Positions 61,858 through 64,000 of a stretch of 64,000 nucleotides of DNA are shown here, in pieces. A program made the translations under genes and the position numbers. Below the pieces are notes generated by a model. The model did not search any database. It had not been told where the DNA came from and saw only the letters and a list, made by a program, of their open reading frames with translations. The first letter of the stretch is position 1. Each line of letters opens with the position of its first letter. This DNA comes from Sediminibacillus halophilus (GTDB taxonomy: Bacteria > Bacillota > Bacilli > Bacillales > Amphibacillaceae). Location of the stretch: assembly GCF_900103695.1 (NCBI RefSeq), contig NZ_FNHF01000006.1, positions 1-64,000 on the forward strand, written 5' to 3'.

Positions 61858-62739
61858 ATGATGTCCCTGGCAAAAGATACAGTCATAGGCTTTATCGGCA
61901 GTGGTGTTATGGGAAAAAGCATGGCTGCCAACCTGATGGAAGCCGGATTCCCCTTGAATGTATATACAAGAACCAAAACAAAGGCAGATGAACTCTTGGA
62001 GGCTGGAGCTGTCTGGAAGGAAAGCGCAGCTGATCTTGCAGCAGAATCAGATGTGATCATTACTATCGTCGGTTACCCCTCTGATGTAGAAGAAGTATAC
62101 TTCGGTGACAACGGTATCCTGGCTCACGCAAGGTCCGGAAGCTTCGTCATCGATATGACCACTTCCAAACCCAAGCTTGCCGAAAGAATCAGTAAAGAAG
62201 CGTCAAAGAAAGGAATCGAAGCAATGGATGCACCAGTCTCGGGTGGCGACATCGGGGCAAAAAACGGAACGCTTGCCATAATGGCCGGCGGGTCTGAAAC
62301 TGCTTTTCACGAGCTAAGACCGATATTCGATGTAATGGGCAGCAATATTGTCCATCAAGGGCCTGCCGGCTCCGGACAGCACACAAAGATGAGTAACCAG
62401 ATTGCGATTGCTTCGAATATGATCGGGGTCTGTGAAGCAATAACGTATGCAGAAAAGGCAGGTCTTGATCCCGATCGTGTGTTAAGCAGCATCTCTACCG
62501 GAGCTGCAGGTAGCTGGTCGCTTAGTAATTTGGCCCCCAGGATGATTGCTGGCGACTATGATCCAGGATTTTATGTCAAACACTTTATTAAAGACATGAA
62601 GATTGCTCTGGAATCTGCCCAGGAAATGGAACTTCTCACTCCAGGACTGGAGCTTTCCTTGTCGCTGTATCAAAGACTGGCTGAATCTGGTGGAGAAGAT
62701 TATGGAACCCATGCCTTATTTAAAATGTTCAGAGCTTAA
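61858..62739 (+). CDS. ykwC: NAD(P)-dependent beta-hydroxyacid dehydrogenase (YkwC-like)
   Basis: A 293-residue enzyme of the 3-hydroxyisobutyrate dehydrogenase family: Rossmann GFIGSGVMGKSMA at the N-terminus, substrate loop DAPVSGGDIGAKNG (about residue 122), catalytic Lys in GQHTKMSNQ. The exact substrate is unknown. GGAAGG precedes the ATG pair at 61858 and 61861. Confidence 0.88.
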   Translation: MMSLAKDTVIGFIGSGVMGKSMAANLMEAGFPLNVYTRTKTKADELLEAGAVWKESAADLAAESDVIITIVGYPSDVEEVYFGDNGILAHARSGSFVIDMTTSKPKLAERISKEASKKGIEAMDAPVSGGDIGAKNGTLAIMAGGSETAFHELRPIFDVMGSNIVHQGPAGSGQHTKMSNQIAIASNMIGVCEAITYAEKAGLDPDRVLSSISTGAAGSWSLSNLAPRMIAGDYDPGFYVKHFIKDMKIALESAQEMELLTPGLELSLSLYQRLAESGGEDYGTHALFKMFRA

Positions 62740-62767
62740 TTTATATGAAATGCACAAACACCTTGGT

Positions 62768-62809
62768 CACCACCTATCAGCATAAAACCAATTTCAGGGT
62801 GGTGTTTTT
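62768..62809 (+). terminator. Terminator after ykwC
   Basis: CACCACC and GGTGGTG pair around a 23-nt loop, followed by TTTTT. Confidence 0.65.
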
Positions 62810-62860
62810 GCCACAAGGTGGACCTAAGAACTCGAGGGGGTAGGACTCCACCCTATCTAG

Positions 62861-62899
62861 AGAAAAAAACGTCCGCCGCTTGTGCGGTGGACAGTTTTT
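62861..62899 (-). terminator. Terminator after the 103-aa gene
   Basis: GTCCACCGC and GCGGCGGAC pair around ACAA, followed by a G and seven T on the minus strand. Confidence 0.8.
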
Positions 62900-63209
62900 A
62901 ATCTTTTTCCTGCTTGTTCCGATTTTCTACTTCCCGATTGACGATGAAAGCCAGGTCATCATTCTCGAACAACTGCAACACATTCAGTACGGTAGTATCC
63001 GGAATAGGTTCAGATTCCTCCTTCGACACGGTCAATTCCAGCGTTTTTTCCAGCTCTTTATTACTCCCCTGATCAGGATAGGCTTCATGATAGAGTTCTT
63101 CCGGCTTAAGGCCATTATTTACACACCATTGGGCAAAAACAAGAATCATCATGTTTTCGTCCTGACGATACTGTTCGATAATTTTTTCTTCCATCTCTTT
63201 TTTATCCAT
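62898..63209 (-). CDS. Acidic hypothetical protein
   Basis: A 103-residue charged protein with no membrane segment or known motif that I can name. Start MDKKEMEEK has GAGGTG 6 nt before it. It lies 10 nt after the methyltransferase gene, so it is in the same unit. Confidence 0.75.
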   Translation of the reverse strand: MDKKEMEEKIIEQYRQDENMMILVFAQWCVNNGLKPEELYHEAYPDQGSNKELEKTLELTVSKEESEPIPDTTVLNVLQLFENDDLAFIVNREVENRNKQEKD

Positions 63210-63219
63210 ACCCGTCACC

Positions 63220-63906
63220 TCATTCCTTTTGAAACAAAAACAGCCACATAAAGCTCACTGCCTGTTTCAATTCTTCCGGTAAAGCGGCTATCTCTTTTTC
63301 CGTAACATCCTTTTTGTAGACAGCTTTTCCACCGATCGTCTTCCAGCCGATCTCCTCTTCAACCAGCCTTTTTAACTCCCAGGGCATCATCGTGTTACAG
63401 ATCACCTTTTCACCGTATAGCCTTGGAAAACTGTTGTTCCGCGGCCCTGCTGTCGGTCCCAATAGCCCGATACATGCGCTTCCTTCCGACTTCAAAACCC
63501 TGTCCAGCTCCTGCAGCGCCTTCAGTGGATCCTCTGTCCATTCCAAAACGTTGATTCCCATGATGGCATCAAAGCTTTCTTCCGCAAACGAGAGATGAAT
63601 GATATCTTCCCTTCGGAAGGTTATGACTTCTCCGGCCAAGCGCTTTGCCTTCGCGATCATTTCTTCTGATAAATCCATACCTGTCACTTTATAGCCTGCC
63701 TGGCTCAGCTTGTACGAACCATAACCATCTCCGCAGCCGACGTCCAACACGGTAGCACCCGGATACAAATAGTGATTCAGAAACGGGATAATCTCTTTTC
63801 TGCTGCCGGTATCCCACATACTTTTGCTGTTTTGATTCCAAAATGATGCCCTTTCGTCCCACTGTTTCCCAGCCTCTTGATGCCAGTCAAACGTTTTGTC
63901 ATCCAC
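63220..63906 (-). CDS. Class I SAM-dependent methyltransferase
   Basis: A 228-residue methyltransferase. Motif I VLDVGCGDGYGSYKLS lies near residue 53 and GMDLSEEMIAKAK is motif II. The W-rich N-terminus (FDWHQEAGKQWDERASFWN) recalls UbiE-like enzymes acting on small molecules, but the substrate is unknown. The GTG start follows GGAGGAGG. Upstream to position 64000 no further gene is seen. Confidence 0.86.
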   Translation of the reverse strand: MDDKTFDWHQEAGKQWDERASFWNQNSKSMWDTGSRKEIIPFLNHYLYPGATVLDVGCGDGYGSYKLSQAGYKVTGMDLSEEMIAKAKRLAGEVITFRREDIIHLSFAEESFDAIMGINVLEWTEDPLKALQELDRVLKSEGSACIGLLGPTAGPRNNSFPRLYGEKVICNTMMPWELKRLVEEEIGWKTIGGKAVYKKDVTEKEIAALPEELKQAVSFMWLFLFQKE

Positions 63907-64000
63907 TGTGCTTCCTCCTCCGTGTTTTAGCGCTCATACTGACCTATCGAATGTAGTCAGTTACTATTTTATCGTTTTTCATTCAACAAAAAAAGCGCAT

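Overview
This window comes from a low-GC, spore-forming member of the Bacillaceae. The gene order from the rRNA end up to cshA follows the Bacillus subtilis trnS / sprT / tex / sigB / mazEF / alr / acpS / ydbT / ydbS / cshA neighbourhood almost gene for gene. Spore formation is supported by cmpA, ydcC, yppG-like and yteA homologues. I cannot fix the genus from sequence alone. A halotolerant genus near Virgibacillus, Oceanobacillus or Terribacillus is a guess.

Layout. 1-1780 (minus strand): the 5' end of a 16S rRNA gene preceded by twelve tRNA genes, with one strong promoter at the head of the cluster and a second inside it. 1940-12360: sprT, cmpA (a 37-codon gene on the plus strand), tex, the complete general-stress module rsbR-S-T-U-V-W-sigB-rsbX with an internal sigma-B promoter, the MazEF-type toxin-antitoxin pair, and alr. 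12674-21103: ydcC, nnr, acpS, a rhomboid protease, ydbT/ydbS and cshA with a long leader. 21516-30201: transporters, an esterase, a YppG-like protein, a glutaredoxin-like protein, and an ABC-F gene with a structured leader holding a 36-codon ORF and two intrinsic terminators. 30330-41229: mixed metabolic, envelope and repair genes, including a PspC mini-protein, a lipoprotein with a CuA motif, a YknW/YknX-like pair, a DUF368 (PopT-type) transporter and a kinase-HD fusion. 41273-43271: argS under an arginine T-box. 43800-44115: a type I toxin gene with an overlapping antisense RNA and a LexA box over its promoter. 44213-57712: ytrEF-like ABC transporter, ZIP transporter, a sugar-dehydrogenase-like lipoprotein, typA, CssRS-like two-component system divergent from an HtrA protease, GNAT enzymes and yteA. 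57856-61660: class I ribonucleotide reductase nrdAB behind an adenosylcobalamin riboswitch and two NrdR boxes. 61858-64000: ykwC-like dehydrogenase and a methyltransferase.

How it fits together. The rsb-sigB genes form a partner-switching cascade from stressosome (RsbR/S) through RsbT and RsbU to RsbV/RsbW and sigma-B, with positive autoregulation at rsbV. The nrdAB unit joins dNTP sensing (NrdR) with vitamin B12 sensing, which suggests a B12-dependent reductase elsewhere in the genome. The strongest candidates for something undescribed are the LexA-controlled holin-like type I toxin, the attenuated ABC-F leader with its small ORF, and a four-copy family of covarying terminator hairpins (17123, 19527, 31990, 56252). 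No IS element, prophage or CRISPR array was seen.
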